Below, piece by piece: positions 50,801 to 59,219 of a stretch of 64,000 bases of DNA. Position 1 is the first letter of the stretch, and every line of letters starts with the position of its first letter. A model generated the notes under the pieces. It worked only from the letters and a program-made list of their open reading frames with translations, was not told where the DNA came from and searched no databases. A program made the position numbers and the translations under genes. This stretch comes from Phalacrocorax aristotelis. Its lineage: Eukaryota > Chordata > Aves > Suliformes > Phalacrocoracidae. The stretch lies in assembly GCF_949628215.1 (NCBI RefSeq), contig NC_134277.1, forward strand, positions 28,781,058 to 28,845,057, in the 5' to 3' direction.

Positions 50801-51028
50801 TCTGTTATCTCCATCCGAATACAAAAACCTGTCAATATGGTATCCATTTTACATTTAGATTATAAGAGTTTGAGTCTGATAAAAGTGCACATGAGAACTT
50901 TCATCCAGAAAATGACTGTCCACACTTAGCACTGTAGCAGACGTATTACTGAGAATTACCTTGGGTCCTGGCTTTCCAACACCAGGGAGTCCTGGAGGAC
51001 CATAGGGACCTAAAGGGCCTTGCTCTCC
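6165..51028 (-). CDS. COL28A1: COL28A1, collagen type XXVIII alpha 1 chain, 24 3'-terminal coding exons (5' part outside window)
   Basis: Joined minus-strand exons give an intact 819-residue C-terminal portion of a secreted collagen: interrupted Gly-X-Y helix (432 aa), linker with three cysteines, VWA domain with a complete MIDAS, a 133-aa spacer and a Kunitz domain ending in TGA. This order (helix, VWA2, unique region, Kunitz) with a helix full of short imperfections is the known architecture of collagen XXVIII, an extracellular-matrix and basement-membrane-associated protein. Collagen VI alpha 3 also ends in Kunitz but has several C-terminal VWA and FN3 modules, which are absent here. All introns are GT-AG. 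All helix exons begin with a complete Gly codon (phase 0). The human protein is about 1,125 aa, so about 300 N-terminal residues (signal peptide, VWA1, start of helix) lie upstream of 64,000. Human synteny would put C1GALT1 on the low-coordinate side and MIOS on the high side; neither is recognisable here. Confidence 0.95.
6802..7018 (-). CDS. COL28A1: COL28A1 exon: non-collagenous spacer, second part
   Basis: This 217-nt exon encodes 72 residues starting [12 protein letters not shown] and ending ATQK, plus one base of a split codon. It is rich in Pro, Ser, Thr and His, has no cysteine, and contains one sequon (NVT in [10 protein letters not shown]). No domain is recognised. It joins VWA2 to the Kunitz domain and is probably flexible and exposed. 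The donor is gtaagt and the acceptor tttcgcag; the phase (0 in, 1 out) matches both neighbours. Confidence 0.9.
8700..8884 (-). CDS. COL28A1: COL28A1 exon: end of VWA2 and spacer, first part
   Basis: This 185-nt exon completes an Ala codon split after VWA2 and runs [20 protein letters not shown], then a Pro/Ser/Glu-rich stretch (SPSPSPEYE) to ISYP. The [11 protein letters not shown] segment looks like the final helix of a VWA domain. It carries a cysteine and an NVS sequon, and resembles the [12 protein letters not shown] segment before VWA2. The donor is a consensus gtaagt. Phase 1 in, phase 0 out. Confidence 0.91.
10097..10651 (-). CDS. COL28A1: COL28A1 exon: second von Willebrand A domain (VWA2)
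   Basis: One 555-nt exon encodes a whole VWA/Rossmann domain of 185 residues from [10 protein letters not shown] to DDFMTLS. The metal-ion-dependent adhesion site is complete: DSSES in [11 protein letters not shown] (10,587-10,601), Thr in GEGTYTASA, and Asp in VVITDGQAD. Such domains bind protein partners through a divalent cation. Two sequons (NAT and NFS) are visible. Two cysteines at the N-terminal edge continue from the linker. The acceptor is atccttctag and the donor gtaaaa. Coding the full domain in one exon fits collagen XXVIII/VI-type VWA modules. Confidence 0.96.
10950..10986 (-). CDS. COL28A1: COL28A1 exon: linker between helix and VWA2
   Basis: This 37-nt exon encodes [12 protein letters not shown] plus the first base of a Gly codon. 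It starts directly after the last Gly-X-Y triplet. With the next exon it forms SEICGCGISC, three cysteines in seven residues just outside the helix, a likely site of inter-chain disulfides. Acceptor ttttttcag, donor gtaagc. It was placed by splice sites and by exact phase matching on both sides. Confidence 0.88.
11182..11217 (-). CDS. COL28A1: COL28A1 exon: C-terminal end of collagen helix (36 nt)
   Basis: Four uninterrupted triplets, [12 protein letters not shown], end the helix. Trp at an X position is unusual. The 36-nt length is a multiple of 9, as in classical collagen genes. Donor gtaagt, acceptor gttttcag. Confidence 0.9.
11307..11387 (-). CDS. COL28A1: COL28A1 exon: perfect collagen repeat (81 nt)
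   Basis: Nine perfect triplets run from [10 protein letters not shown] to GDPGPPGPK. It is the longest helix exon seen and has no interruption. With the 36-nt exon and the final GLPGPK of the exon before it, it gives a 45-residue unbroken C-terminal run, where trimers normally register and nucleate. Confidence 0.95.
11388..14471 (-). other. COL28A1 intron, 3.1 kb
   Basis: It contains the first solo LTR (12,169-12,757). The rest is unique AT-rich sequence with an A-run near 14,077 and a T-run near 14,140. Confidence 0.75.
12169..12757 (+). mobile_element. solo LTR of an avian endogenous retrovirus, copy 1
   Basis: A 589-bp block starts TGTGCTGGTTTTGGCTGGGA and ends CCACGACA (5' TG, 3' CA), flanked by a perfect 5-bp target duplication ATTAC (12,164-12,168 and 12,758-12,762). 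A degenerate TATA-like AATAAAA near 12,441, then a T-rich section and TTATCTCAACCCA, suggest plus orientation, antisense to COL28A1. No internal viral sequence lies beside it, so it is the product of LTR-LTR recombination. A second copy of the family is at 27,910. A 5-bp duplication fits ERVL-like elements, but the class is not proven. Confidence 0.88.
14472..14540 (-). CDS. COL28A1: COL28A1 collagen exon, 69 nt, Gly-X break
   Basis: The exon encodes 23 residues, [10 protein letters not shown] to GLPGPK. Five triplets are followed by a two-residue Gly-Ile unit (GSIGIGLPG) and then two triplets. Donor gtaaat, acceptor tctgttcag. Confidence 0.94.
14541..19582 (-). other. COL28A1 intron, 5.0 kb
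   Basis: It holds the compound microsatellite at 17,829. A slightly GC-richer segment at about 15,600-16,150 has a short open frame on both strands, but neither resembles a known protein. I see no other exon or element. Confidence 0.7.
17829..17904. repeat. compound microsatellite (AT)n-(GATA)n-(GGAT)n
   Basis: An (AT) run of about 20 bp passes into about eight GATA units, then three GGAT units and a degenerate TATATGTATAC end. It lies inside a COL28A1 intron and should be length-variable. Confidence 0.97.
19583..19651 (-). CDS. COL28A1: COL28A1 collagen exon, 69 nt, four-residue break
   Basis: The exon encodes 23 residues starting [15 protein letters not shown]. After five triplets, four residues separate two glycines (GNSIQG) before the final SK. 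Acceptor ctgttatag, donor gtaatc. Confidence 0.94.
19652..21752 (-). other. COL28A1 intron, 2.1 kb
   Basis: Unique AT-rich sequence. A 128-codon minus-strand open frame at 19,791-20,177 is Cys/Trp-rich without a recognisable domain and is treated as chance. No repeat was recognised. Confidence 0.65.
21753..21821 (-). CDS. COL28A1: COL28A1 collagen exon, 69 nt, Gly-X break
   Basis: The exon starts [15 protein letters not shown], then breaks as GSGMIGPK with one residue between glycines. Donor gttggt is weaker than its neighbours; acceptor ctattttcag. Confidence 0.94.
26720..26818. repeat. two adjacent imperfect inverted repeats
   Basis: Hairpin 1 (26,720-26,759): TTCC, TCAG and ATGAAG pair with CTTCAT, CTGA and GGAA around a TTTAG loop. 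Hairpin 2 (about 26,766-26,818): TTCCTGGGTT pairs with AACCCAAGGAA (one bulge), and inside it CAGACC pairs with GGTCTG around TCTTTTT. Both arise in a segment richer in GC than the surrounding intron. The origin is unknown: an old mobile-element remnant or a structured RNA segment are both possible. Confidence 0.5.
27910..28470 (+). mobile_element. solo LTR of an avian endogenous retrovirus, copy 2
   Basis: A 561-bp relative of the LTR at 12,169 starts TGTCATGGTTTTAGCTGGGA and ends AACCACGAGA. The 5-bp flanks CGTAC (27,905-27,909) and AGTAC (28,471-28,475) differ at one base, and the expected terminal CA has become GA. The TATA region is eroded. The T-rich stretch, ATTAAACTG and TTATCTCAACCCA follow in the same order as in copy 1. 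Plus orientation, no internal sequence. Confidence 0.87.
29675..29743 (-). CDS. COL28A1: COL28A1 collagen exon, 69 nt, Gly-X break
   Basis: The exon encodes [15 protein letters not shown], then GVGDAGPK. It is the most Pro/Ala-rich module and has two near-identical GPPGPA units in tandem. Donor gtactt, acceptor ctgtaccag. It is bounded by introns of 7.9 and 2.2 kb. Confidence 0.95.
29744..31939 (-). other. COL28A1 intron, 2.2 kb
   Basis: Unique sequence except for the AT-rich tract at 31,676-31,820. No exon or element recognised. Confidence 0.7.
31676..31820. repeat. AT-rich low-complexity tract
   Basis: About 145 bp almost wholly of A and T with many overlapping TATATT, TTTAAAT and ATATTTA units, lying 120 bp on the 3' (transcript) side of the exon at 31,940. 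Confidence 0.9.
31940..32008 (-). CDS. COL28A1: COL28A1 collagen exon, 69 nt, Gly-X break
   Basis: The exon encodes [15 protein letters not shown], then GDGHKGEA, with one residue (Asp) between glycines at the break. Donor gtaagt, acceptor ttgtatttag. Confidence 0.94.
32009..36217 (-). other. COL28A1 intron, 4.2 kb
   Basis: It contains a three-copy tandem repeat at 33,893-33,951 and an A-run near 34,967. Near 32,303 AAATTTATGTTTT is directly duplicated. Otherwise unique. Confidence 0.7.
33893..33951. repeat. short tandem repeat, three copies of about 24 bp
   Basis: AACAAGAAAGG recurs three times, separated by ATCAATTTTTT-like and ACACTTTTTT-like spacers, giving a period of about 24 bp with a few differences between copies. 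Confidence 0.8.
36218..36286 (-). CDS. COL28A1: COL28A1 collagen exon, 69 nt, four-residue break
   Basis: The exon starts [15 protein letters not shown], then GNSIMGPT. The break shares Asn-Ser-Ile with GNSIQG in the exon at 19,583. Donor gtagga, acceptor ctggatag. Confidence 0.93.
36287..39048 (-). other. COL28A1 intron, 2.8 kb
   Basis: It contains a pyrimidine-rich stretch (about 37,998-38,100, many CTTCC units) and A/T runs near 38,730 and 38,803. No exon recognised. Confidence 0.65.
39049..39117 (-). CDS. COL28A1: COL28A1 collagen exon, 69 nt, shifted four-residue break
   Basis: The exon encodes [12 protein letters not shown], then [11 protein letters not shown]. The four-residue break comes one triplet earlier than in other exons (residue 13, not 16). 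It contains GEPGER, which ends in the GER core of many integrin-binding collagen motifs; whether GEPGER itself binds is not known to me. Donor gtgact, acceptor ttctaacag. Confidence 0.94.
39720..39791 (-). CDS. COL28A1: COL28A1 collagen exon, 72 nt, unbroken
   Basis: Eight perfect triplets run from [10 protein letters not shown] to GVQGPAGPK. It is one of only two 72-nt helix exons in the window. Donor gtaagc, acceptor ttttgtcag. Confidence 0.95.
40377..40445 (-). CDS. COL28A1: COL28A1 collagen exon, 69 nt, break forming RGD
   Basis: The exon encodes [15 protein letters not shown], then GRGDVGQK. The one-residue break (Gly-Arg-Gly-Asp) creates an RGD tripeptide at an imperfection of the helix. 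Both neighbouring exons are the unbroken 72-nt ones. Donor gtatgg, acceptor tttgttag. Confidence 0.95.
42399..42470 (-). CDS. COL28A1: COL28A1 collagen exon, 72 nt, unbroken
   Basis: Eight perfect triplets run from [13 protein letters not shown] to GDPGKSGEK. Donor gtaagg, acceptor tctttaag. Confidence 0.95.
43346..43414 (-). CDS. COL28A1: COL28A1 collagen exon, 69 nt, Gly-X break
   Basis: The exon encodes [15 protein letters not shown], then GIGVRGLK. Donor gtgagt, acceptor gttactag. A CR1 3' stub lies in the intron about 90 bp to its high-coordinate side. Confidence 0.94.
43415..44771 (-). other. COL28A1 intron, 1.4 kb, with CR1 stub
   Basis: Apart from the CR1 3' stub at 43,506-43,566, the sequence is unique. 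Confidence 0.7.
43506..43566 (+). mobile_element. CR1 LINE 3'-end stub
   Basis: GATCCATACAGGTCCCTTCC, then CAACTTGAGA and ATTCTACGATTCTATGATTC: this is the 3' terminus of CR1 with its ATTCTATG units, heavily 5'-truncated to about 60 bp. Confidence 0.85.
44772..44840 (-). CDS. COL28A1: COL28A1 collagen exon, 69 nt, Gly-X break
   Basis: The exon encodes [15 protein letters not shown], then GFGLPGPK. Donor gtaatg, acceptor ctttgtag. Confidence 0.94.
45552..45620 (-). CDS. COL28A1: COL28A1 collagen exon, 69 nt, Gly-X break
   Basis: The exon encodes [15 protein letters not shown], then GIGSPGSQ. Donor gtaagt, acceptor ttgtatag. Confidence 0.94.
47210..47278 (-). CDS. COL28A1: COL28A1 collagen exon, 69 nt, four-residue break
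   Basis: The exon encodes [15 protein letters not shown], then GQEIKGVK. Ile is again the third of the four inserted residues, as in the NSIQ, NSIM and SSIQ breaks. Donor gtgagg, acceptor atttctag. Confidence 0.94.
48203..48271 (-). CDS. COL28A1: COL28A1 collagen exon, 69 nt, Gly-X break
   Basis: The exon encodes [15 protein letters not shown], then GEGIQGQK. Donor gtattt, acceptor tcttaaag. Confidence 0.94.
49539..49607 (-). CDS. COL28A1: COL28A1 collagen exon, 69 nt, Gly-X break
   Basis: The exon encodes [15 protein letters not shown], then GIGEPGLP. Donor gtaagt, acceptor ctttcacaag. Confidence 0.94.
50960..51028 (-). CDS. COL28A1: COL28A1 collagen exon, 69 nt, Gly-X break; most 5' exon visible
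   Basis: The exon encodes [15 protein letters not shown], then GVGKPGPK. The acceptor follows a long pyrimidine tract (tttttttcctttag); donor gtaatt. It starts in phase 0, so at least one more helix exon must precede it, but no Gly-X-Y exon is visible from here to 64,000. Confidence 0.94.
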
Positions 51029-51148
51029 CTAAAGGAAAAAAAATAAAAACGGAAAGAAACTATTAATGAAAATGGAACCTTAACCAAATTCCACCACAGT
51101 GTCTTTCCACAGCCTCATTTACAGCTATGGAAATATGTTTTTAACGTT

Positions 51149-51229
51149 AAAAAAAAAAAACAACCAAAAAAAAAACCACACCCCAAAACAAAGAAAGAAA
51201 CAACCAACACAAAATACCCCACCCCCCTG
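51149..51229. repeat. A-rich low-complexity tract
   Basis: Runs of A are interrupted by CAACC, CCACACCCC and GAAAGAAAC, ending in CCCCACCCCCC. It lies about 120 bp upstream (transcript sense) of the exon at 50,960. Confidence 0.9.
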
Positions 51230-52247
51230 TCTTAAATATAAATGTTGAAATTAGGAGCAGGGTCAATATCCTGGCCGTACAAGTTGCTGGGATAGATAAT
51301 AATGATATATAGTAATTTTTTCATATGCATTGGGAAAGATAAGAAATATATTTTTCTTTGTCATATCTTTGGTCCTGACATTATTGAATAATTTGGTGCT
51401 TCCTCAGCTTTTTTCTTCCTAGAAAGATGGGCATTTGGAAATTAAGCAGTGTTTATGCTTTTAAACATTGCACTCAAGGTTCTTCCCATAGCAACATCTG
51501 CATATCACAACTGTTGTTCCTACTGCTGTGTTTGACTGCATCTCCTAATTCTCTTGAATGTTTAGTATGTTACTAACAAAGCAAATGTAGCCACACAATT
51601 ATTAAAAAGGCTTTTTATCAAAATGTGTTTATTTTCTGAGGAGCTATTCATATTTGGGGAGTTGAAATTTTGTATAAACTGAGACATTTTATATGCTGAG
51701 TTCTGAAACCTTTCAGTGAGATTTTTGCCATTGAGAAGCCAATGGAAGTGTAAAAAATGACTCCAAAGTCAGATATTTCTCCAGAAATCTACCAGTCTGT
51801 AATCTGCCAAAGCATGAAGCTCAGATGCAGGAATGGGATTATACAGTGAAAATAAATAAACAGATTATCCTTGAAGCTTAATTTCCAAAAAATATGCACT
51901 TGGAGCACTACTACTGCAGCTTTAAACCAAGAATAAAGTGGAACTTGATCCCCAGTCTTAAATTAATTCCATTACAGGACAACATGATAATTTGAAGAGA
52001 AGCTATGAAATGTAATGCTTATTCAAAATATAAGATTTTATAGCATACCCTCATAATCTAATAAATTAATACAGCACCAATAGGAGATAAGTCTTAAAAG
52101 GCAGAGGAAAATCAGAGAAAGCTGGTGTAACTCAGGAAAACTGCACATTTATCTCCACATAGCACACTGATAGGGTATTAGCAACATTGGCATTGCTTTA
52201 ATACGGGTTCTGTGCATGTAGCTGTTGCCAAAATACAGAATATAGCA

Positions 52248-52308
52248 GGGTTGGAACTAGATGATCTTTAAGGTCCCTTCCAACCCAAACCATTCTATGA
52301 TTCTATGG
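52248..52308 (+). mobile_element. CR1 LINE 3'-end stub
   Basis: GGGTTGGAACTAGATGATCT, TTAAGGTCCCTTCCAACCCA and CATTCTATGATTCTATGG form the canonical CR1 3' end, truncated to about 60 bp. It is less diverged than the stub at 43,506. Confidence 0.92.
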
Positions 52309-55300
52309 AAGAGGTTTACTGTATTCCTAGGTAGACCTTATTGTTTGGGTTTCCTAATCATATTTTCATGAAGCCTTTGGACCAGAGTAACAACTCGGTT
52401 GATGTGTATCCAGATTATTGTAAATTATGCAATTTTTGCTGGTATAAAGCCAATTAGAAATTGACCCTTTTTGTTCATAGATGTTTTCTTCTCCTGTGTT
52501 TGTTTTGAAACTGATTGAACAACAACAACAACATAAATTCCTCAAATGGCCCATCTTTTAGACTTCCAGTTCCTCCATGCGATTAATTTGGCATTGAACA
52601 AACTGTCCTTTTAAAATCAGCTGATCAAAAATAATTTTTAAGCATTTCCCATCAGCAGGAAATTTAGGGAAGGCCAAGAATAATACAGCCACAGCTCGTA
52701 CTTGTCTCCTCTTCAATTCTCTTTATAAACTCTCTGTTTTGAGTACTGTTGTCTTTTAAGCTGAATTTCAGTGCTTCTTGGGCTGATTCTGTTTAGACAA
52801 GAAGTAAGGGAAATATGTAAGGAAATGTTATATCCTATTTCTTTAGAAAATAATATATACTAAAAGCAACATTTTCAGAAGGGTTTTAGTGACTTAGAAA
52901 CCTCCATTTTATTTTCAGTGGTAGTAATTTAGGTTACTGAATTTCATTCATGCCAACAGGTCACAAGCATCTAAGCATCAATGGAAGTTCACCTTCTGAT
53001 TGTGCATCAGTATGTAGAAGTGCACTGGCAAAATAGTATCAGCAAAGCCACAGTGCTGTAGTTACACACACCCAGCCCCCTAGTGCGCTCTGCTTCCAGG
53101 ACAAAATCATCCCCATGGGAGCTAAGTAAGTAAAACTGTGGTACTGAGGTTTCAGTAGAAAGTTTTGCAAGCAAATTTCCATGCATAGATGCTCCCTCAA
53201 GGGCAGAGTTCTGCGACTTTTACTCACAGTTGTGCTTCTTGCAAAGGTGGTCAAGACGCACAAAGCACAGGTTTTGGAAGAACATAAAGCCAAAATCACC
53301 ACCCTAGCATGCAAGCAGCTTTGTCTTTCAGCCCATACCTCCCTTACCTCACCACCAACTCTTATTTCAATAGCTCTCCACTTGACAAGCAACATTAATC
53401 GACACAGCTCCATGTAGCTTCAGAGCCTGGAGACAGTCTAGTTAGGGATGGACTTCCCCACTTCCAGGAAGAGGTGCCTCAGTAAGAAAAACTAAGCACA
53501 GGCTGCTGTGAGGCCAGGCAGTATACTAAATATTAGCTGTTCACACTCACAGTCCTCATTTCTTTCATGGAGATGGAAGCCTGGGATCTCTGTTGTGCCA
53601 CGTTGTATTAGCATGCCCCACAAAATGAATGTAAAAGATATGCAAAGTTGAAAGTGTGTTTTAAAAAATATAAAAGATAAAAAATAATAATTATTCAGCA
53701 CCATGCAGCACCACTATGTGTAAGTAGCCTACTCTGGCCACAGCAAGCACCACTAAACATGTTGGCTCCATCTGTCGAAACTAAACCTCTAAAATGGTAT
53801 AGGAACTTGTTCCATTCTGAAAAATGACATTTGATAAATACAGGCTCATCTCTCAGCTGAAACAATAAACCAAACCCCTTTGTTGTGTTTGGAAAGTGTC
53901 TTCCAATTTTTTTGTCCTGTTGTCCAAACAGACATTGTGTTTTGCATCTATTTCTGACAGTGCCTGGCAGAACTTCCCAAGGACAGTAACTCTGAGGGAT
54001 GCTTCCTATTGCAAATCATTTGCTCCTTCGCAAGTTCACCCATATGATTTAGCTGTGCTATACATGTGCTGCCTTGAATGCAGATGGGATTCCTACTGAA
54101 GTTAATGTTTTTCCAGAAGCTCTTTTTTTAACTGTGATGACAACATTACACAGTTTTCTTTCCAGTGACTGGTGTCATGTAATCTGCCTCACAGCAGCTG
54201 TACTAGTGGGTACTGGTGTAGGCAGCTTAAACAGCCCTTATGATAAAAAGCATGTAAAGTAGTATGAAAACTTTGTCCTGTTGAATGCTTTCTCACCGAT
54301 GGCAAAGGATGACTGAATATTAACAGAGAAAGAACCCCCACCTTCTACCAGACAACATGCAAAACTTGGAAACTTAAACTATTCAATCTGTTTTAAGGAC
54401 TGTATATTTCAAACTTCATATAGCTATTAGTAAGCCTGAATTTTATCTTCTATGGTCTTGGTGCTACAAGTAATGTGGAATTTATTAAAACCATAAAGTG
54501 CTGGCAATAATATCAGTATCTCTACATGTAGAAGGAAAAGTCTGCTTTTCAAAGCAGCTTCTTTGTAATTATTTTCTTTGTCTAACACTCTGCTCAAATT
54601 CTATTTTCTCTCCCTACTGGGATTTTCCTTCAGGTGGCATCTAAAATCAGCTAGAGCAATTATACTTGATCTGAGCTAAATATTTTTATATATTAAAAAT
54701 GTACCATTTTAAGCTTGGAACATACTTAACAGTTTACACTCCCACCCCCACCCCCAAAATAGTTTGCTATGTTACCATGAATACCAGTTAGTGCCAATAT
54801 AAATAATTTCTTTACTTTTAAGAAAGCACATACATACTGCAAAGACACAAAGAGTCTGTATTTCAGTCTATAATGCAATAATGATTAGCTACAGCAAAAA
54901 ATAATCTTACAAATATAATTATTTTATCTTATAAGTAAACACTGGCAACAACAATGCAAGTAGATACAGATATTTTAACAGATATTACTGATATTTTGTA
55001 TTTCTAAGCTAGTTGAGGTACCTAGGACCTATATTTCTTTACAGGGAAATTGGATTTTGCAGTCTCCTGGGAAAGATGTAACTTGCCACATAAGTAAGGA
55101 AAGAATTTGTAAGTCATCAGAGAATAGCAGCATTGCTTCTTCTGGGAAACATTTTGAGACACATTTTCAGGGAACCATGCAACGATGGATTTTTCAAGGA
55201 TTATCCCAATATGTTTTTATGGGAATAACTGCTTTGCATATTCAAACTTAACTGTTTCCTTAAAAGTTTGAATACCCATCTGTTCATACAACTTTAGACT

Positions 55301-58015
55301 CTAATTCAGAATCTTACTACGCATATGAAATTTTCCAGAGAGGTTCTTACTATAGCAGTGGCTTTTAAGAATGTGTTGTTTTCAGTCTTTCCATGAATTT
55401 ATCATGGTTTCTAGAAATGTGTACTTTATTTCTAGTAACTGGTCTAAGCGTTTAAACAAACAAACCCAATGTCACTTCTGAAATGATAACCATAAGTACT
55501 CCCTCTTCATCACTTCTTTATGAGTGGAACACAAGTCATGCCCACTTCCTGATTTTATTCCCCAGTTTTATCATCTGTAACCATATTATTCTGTCTGTAA
55601 AATGTCCACTGAAATTTGCCAATAGTCACTATTATTCCCCTCACTTACAAACACATTTTCAAAATTACCTTGAATATAAACACTCTTACGGAACCTCACT
55701 GGTGCCATTGAATAGAATACATTGTTGGGATTTTTTAAAAGAAATATTACTTAAGCATTTTTAAATAAATTAATGGAAACAGAAAAAATAATGCATACTA
55801 TTTAAAATAAATTAATAGATGCTGAAAATTAATCTTTTATTTAACACCAAGAATACAAAGGGAAAGCGGATGTGCACATTTTACATTGTTGGCCCCAACG
55901 AGGTGCTTTAGCTTTACAAAAGTGTAAGCAGCAGAACCTTAGGGCTGAGCAGTTTGCTTGACCAAAATAGAGGGCATTACGTTCATTCTTAGAACTCTGT
56001 TTCCAGAAAAATCATAGTTATTCTGTTTTCTTTTAAGAGAGGAAACTAAGATGCATGAGGTCCTTTTGTGTTAGTATATTTGTATTTTTCCTGATTTTAT
56101 TGCTCTTGAAGGGCAAAGCTGTCTTCTAATAGGAACATAACCACATAATATATGTGGTAATAAACAAATTCAACAAAAGTAAATGCAGTAGCCAGTTAGG
56201 ATGCTATTTTATTGTATTAACCAATGCAGTTAAGGACATGTAGTATCCTAAATATGAAAATTACAGAAAACGGGTTACCAGGAATGTTGGAAGAGAGATG
56301 GCATTCTCACTGGATAATGTTTCTGGACACTACTGCTTATGATAGAATATATTGTATTTATAGAGCAAGCAAATATTTTGTTTCTGCTAACAGAGTATAC
56401 TGACTCTATGTCTTGTGTCCCCTTTTGAAAGCCTATGGCTTCCTATAATAACATCAATGTGAGCTTTGTGAATTAAACCAAGCAGAAGTGACCACAACTA
56501 ACTGAATCCCCAAACCCCCTATTAATCAGTTATCCAGCCAATACCTGGTCATCTATGCAGGAATAAGGGATGTTACTGGAGCAGAACCAAGAGTGGCATG
56601 GCTTTTCTCTTTGCTGACCTTACATTTCTGGTACTTTTTGTCTTTCTCTAAGTGAGACAGTGTTTTCTGGGTTCTTGGAAACGGTTACATCAGCCAGCAA
56701 AATTGTATTGTGGGCCACCCTCGCATCCTTAGTGAGACACGGAACGCAAAACCTGAGTTCCTTGCTCCTATAAGCTGCAGTTTGACAAGAGTTGAGTGTC
56801 TCTACCTTAGACCTAGGGTTAAATATTGATGTTCTGCAAATTAAATTAAGTTGCGTGCGATAACTTAAAAGAAACACACAATTTTTTCCTATGTGGTTTT
56901 TGTAATTTTCTTCATGTTTTATAGCTGAATGAAGCATATGGTATTCTTTGATTCAAGTTTTTATTTTACATTACAATGCAGATAATATGTGGTGGCTGAT
57001 GAAGCTAAAGAATGCCTTCTAGTGAAGCAAACGCCTAAGAAAATATAAAGCCCAGCTGTGAATGGTATTTTTCCTTTGTATTTTAAGTTAGAGAAAGAAA
57101 GTAACGTAGAATTTGGCTTTAACAATATAATTTTTCTTTTGTAAATTTAACATCTTTCTGTTGAAACACTGCCAATAGGCAATAGAAAGTCAGTAAAAGA
57201 GAAAACAAACAGAACAATCCTGGTCCTTTGCTCAGGACGTGCTTGGGGAACAGGACCAAGATGACTGCTTCAGAAGACAGCAGATAGATAGTGAAAATAG
57301 CCAGTCCCTAACACCTAACTGTGCCTGAGTGCAACGTCCGTTACTTACCAATGTTTTTCTCTTAAAGTTATTACGTTTTATACTGTATTGTAGGTTAACT
57401 GTTAACATGCAAGCTCAGCATTTGGTTAAATGGAAATATATTTAGTCAGGTAAGTTAATAATAATCTAAGTTAATATGTATTTTTCCTTTTATAGAAGCA
57501 GAGTTCAAATTTGTCATTCTAAATGCCTCAGCCTCTTTATGGAGAAGGTTTGTATATATGGCAATAAAATCAGATGTTTCTGAGATGTTATAACTTTGCA
57601 GAAATGCAAATAGAGAAAACTTTTTTTAAAGTTTGCTTAATAGCAAGAACTGATTTTTGTTAATGCCACACTGAGCTGCAATACGTGCAGGATATAGGTT
57701 GTTCGACATATTCATATATGACTTGAAAGGAAGGTGAAAGCTGGGTGCTAGATTGGGGCAGACAAGGGGGTTCCCAGAGCCAGGGTGGCCTGAAGAAGAG
57801 CAGAGCAGCCTGCAGGGTCCCAGCAGTTCTCACAAGCCACGCTGACGTACTTGAATGCCAGGAACGCCCGCAGGATATTTAAACAGCTCAAGTGAGCACG
57901 AGCGACCAGGGCATAGCACATCATCCAGGGCATGGCATGGAAGTTTGTGCAGGAAGGGCGCTGCACCCTGCTCATAGGCCCGCAGCCCAGGGAAGTGCGC
58001 TAGCTCTCTGCCAAA

Positions 58016-58978
58016 GTGGTGGGCACTCGCCTCAGAGCTAAAACCAGTGTTGCTGTGGAGAAAGCCCCAGAGATGTCTGATGCATCCACCCAGAGGGATG
58101 TGGTAAGGAAGGAGGCTTCAGTACAGGTAGTAGGTTGCAGTGAGTGCCCAGAACGTTCTCCTGGTGAAACGGTAAGTACTTGTCAGGTGGCTGAGCTGCA
58201 GAAAACAGTTAAAAGGCTGTGCAGTATAAGGGTAGCCGAGGCGGACATAGACAGGTGGTTTCAGAACCACATTCCTATGCAGACACCACTGAGAATGAGG
58301 CACCTTGGACCCCGGTGAGCCACAAAAGCAGGGCTCTGCTTCAGTCTCGACCCTCCACCATCACTACCAACAACAGATATGAAGTTTTAACATCTGTAGA
58401 CACTCACAAACAAGATCTGCAAGGTGCAGCTGTACCAGCAGCACAAAGTGGATACCGTAAGAAGGAGAGACAAGTGCTCGTAGTGGGTGACTCTCTGTTA
58501 AAAGGCACTGAGGCGCCCATCTGCCGACCTGACAGGGAGTCACGAGAGGTTCGCTCCCTTCTGGGAGCTATGATCCAAGACATCGCTGAGAGGGTGCCAC
58601 AACTTCTCAAGAGTACAGATTACTATGTACTGTTACTCCTCCATGGGGGCACAAAGGGTGCTATAAGCCAGAGCCTGGGCACAACCAAGGAAGACTATAA
58701 AGCCCTGGGGGTGCAAGTGAAAAAATATTGGTGCCCAAGTCATTGTCTCCTTCATTTTACCAGTTGGAGAAAAATGGGCAGCTGATAACAGACCAGTCAG
58801 GGAAATCAACTCTTGGCTATGTGGCTGGTACTGTAGTGAGGGTTTTGGCTTTTATGACAATAGGGCTTTCCCCAGCAACCATAGCCTGTTAGGGAAGGAT
58901 GGAATCCACCTCTATAGAAGGGGCAAGGGAATCTTTGGCAGCAGGCTGGCCAGCTTGGTGAGGCAGGCTTTAAACTGA
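58016..58978 (+). pseudogene. CR1 ORF1 remnant (esterase-like)
   Basis: Begins GTG-GTG-GGC (reading VGTRLRAKT), with GTG where an ATG start is expected. A first block in one frame passes by frameshift near 58,220-58,310 into a second block with VLVVGDSLLKGTEA, the GDS motif of the SGNH/GDSL esterase-like domain of CR1 ORF1. A later shift near 58,740-58,790 leads to FGSRLASLVRQALN and the TGA at 58,976-58,978. It encodes no functional protein now. Confidence 0.85.
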
Positions 58979-59219
58979 AGGACTCAGGGAGGCGGCGTCC
59001 AAAGTGGCAGTGCTGATGCCATCACATCCAATGGGGGAATAAGCCAGCCCAGCCAGAGCAGCAATAAAGGTGCCTTAGCTGCCTCATAACATAGATGACA
59101 ATCAGAAGACCAACCGCCTCAAGGGTGTGCATGGCTCTAGTGGGTCCTCGTGCACCCCTCCAGGGAAACCTGCATGCTCAGTTACCTCTCTGAAATGCCT
59201 GTACACCAATGCATGCAGC

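Larger units (their letters stand above)
44841..50959 (-). other. five COL28A1 introns (711, 1,589, 924, 1,267 and 1,352 bp)
   Basis: These separate the exons at 44,772, 45,552, 47,210, 48,203, 49,539 and 50,960. They are unique AT-rich sequence. No recognisable mobile element, RNA gene or extra Gly-X-Y exon. Confidence 0.65.

Noticed and set aside
6165..51028. COL6A3 or another Kunitz-bearing collagen as the identity of the gene
   Set aside because: Collagen VI alpha 3 has a helix of about 336 residues, further C-terminal VWA and FN3 modules and no regular 69-nt broken exons. The arrangement here fits collagen XXVIII.
53039..53413. 124-codon minus-strand open frame in the long intron, considered as a missing COL28A1 exon
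   Set aside because: No Gly-X-Y repeat and no VWA MIDAS motif; the sequence resembles no part of the expected N-terminus.
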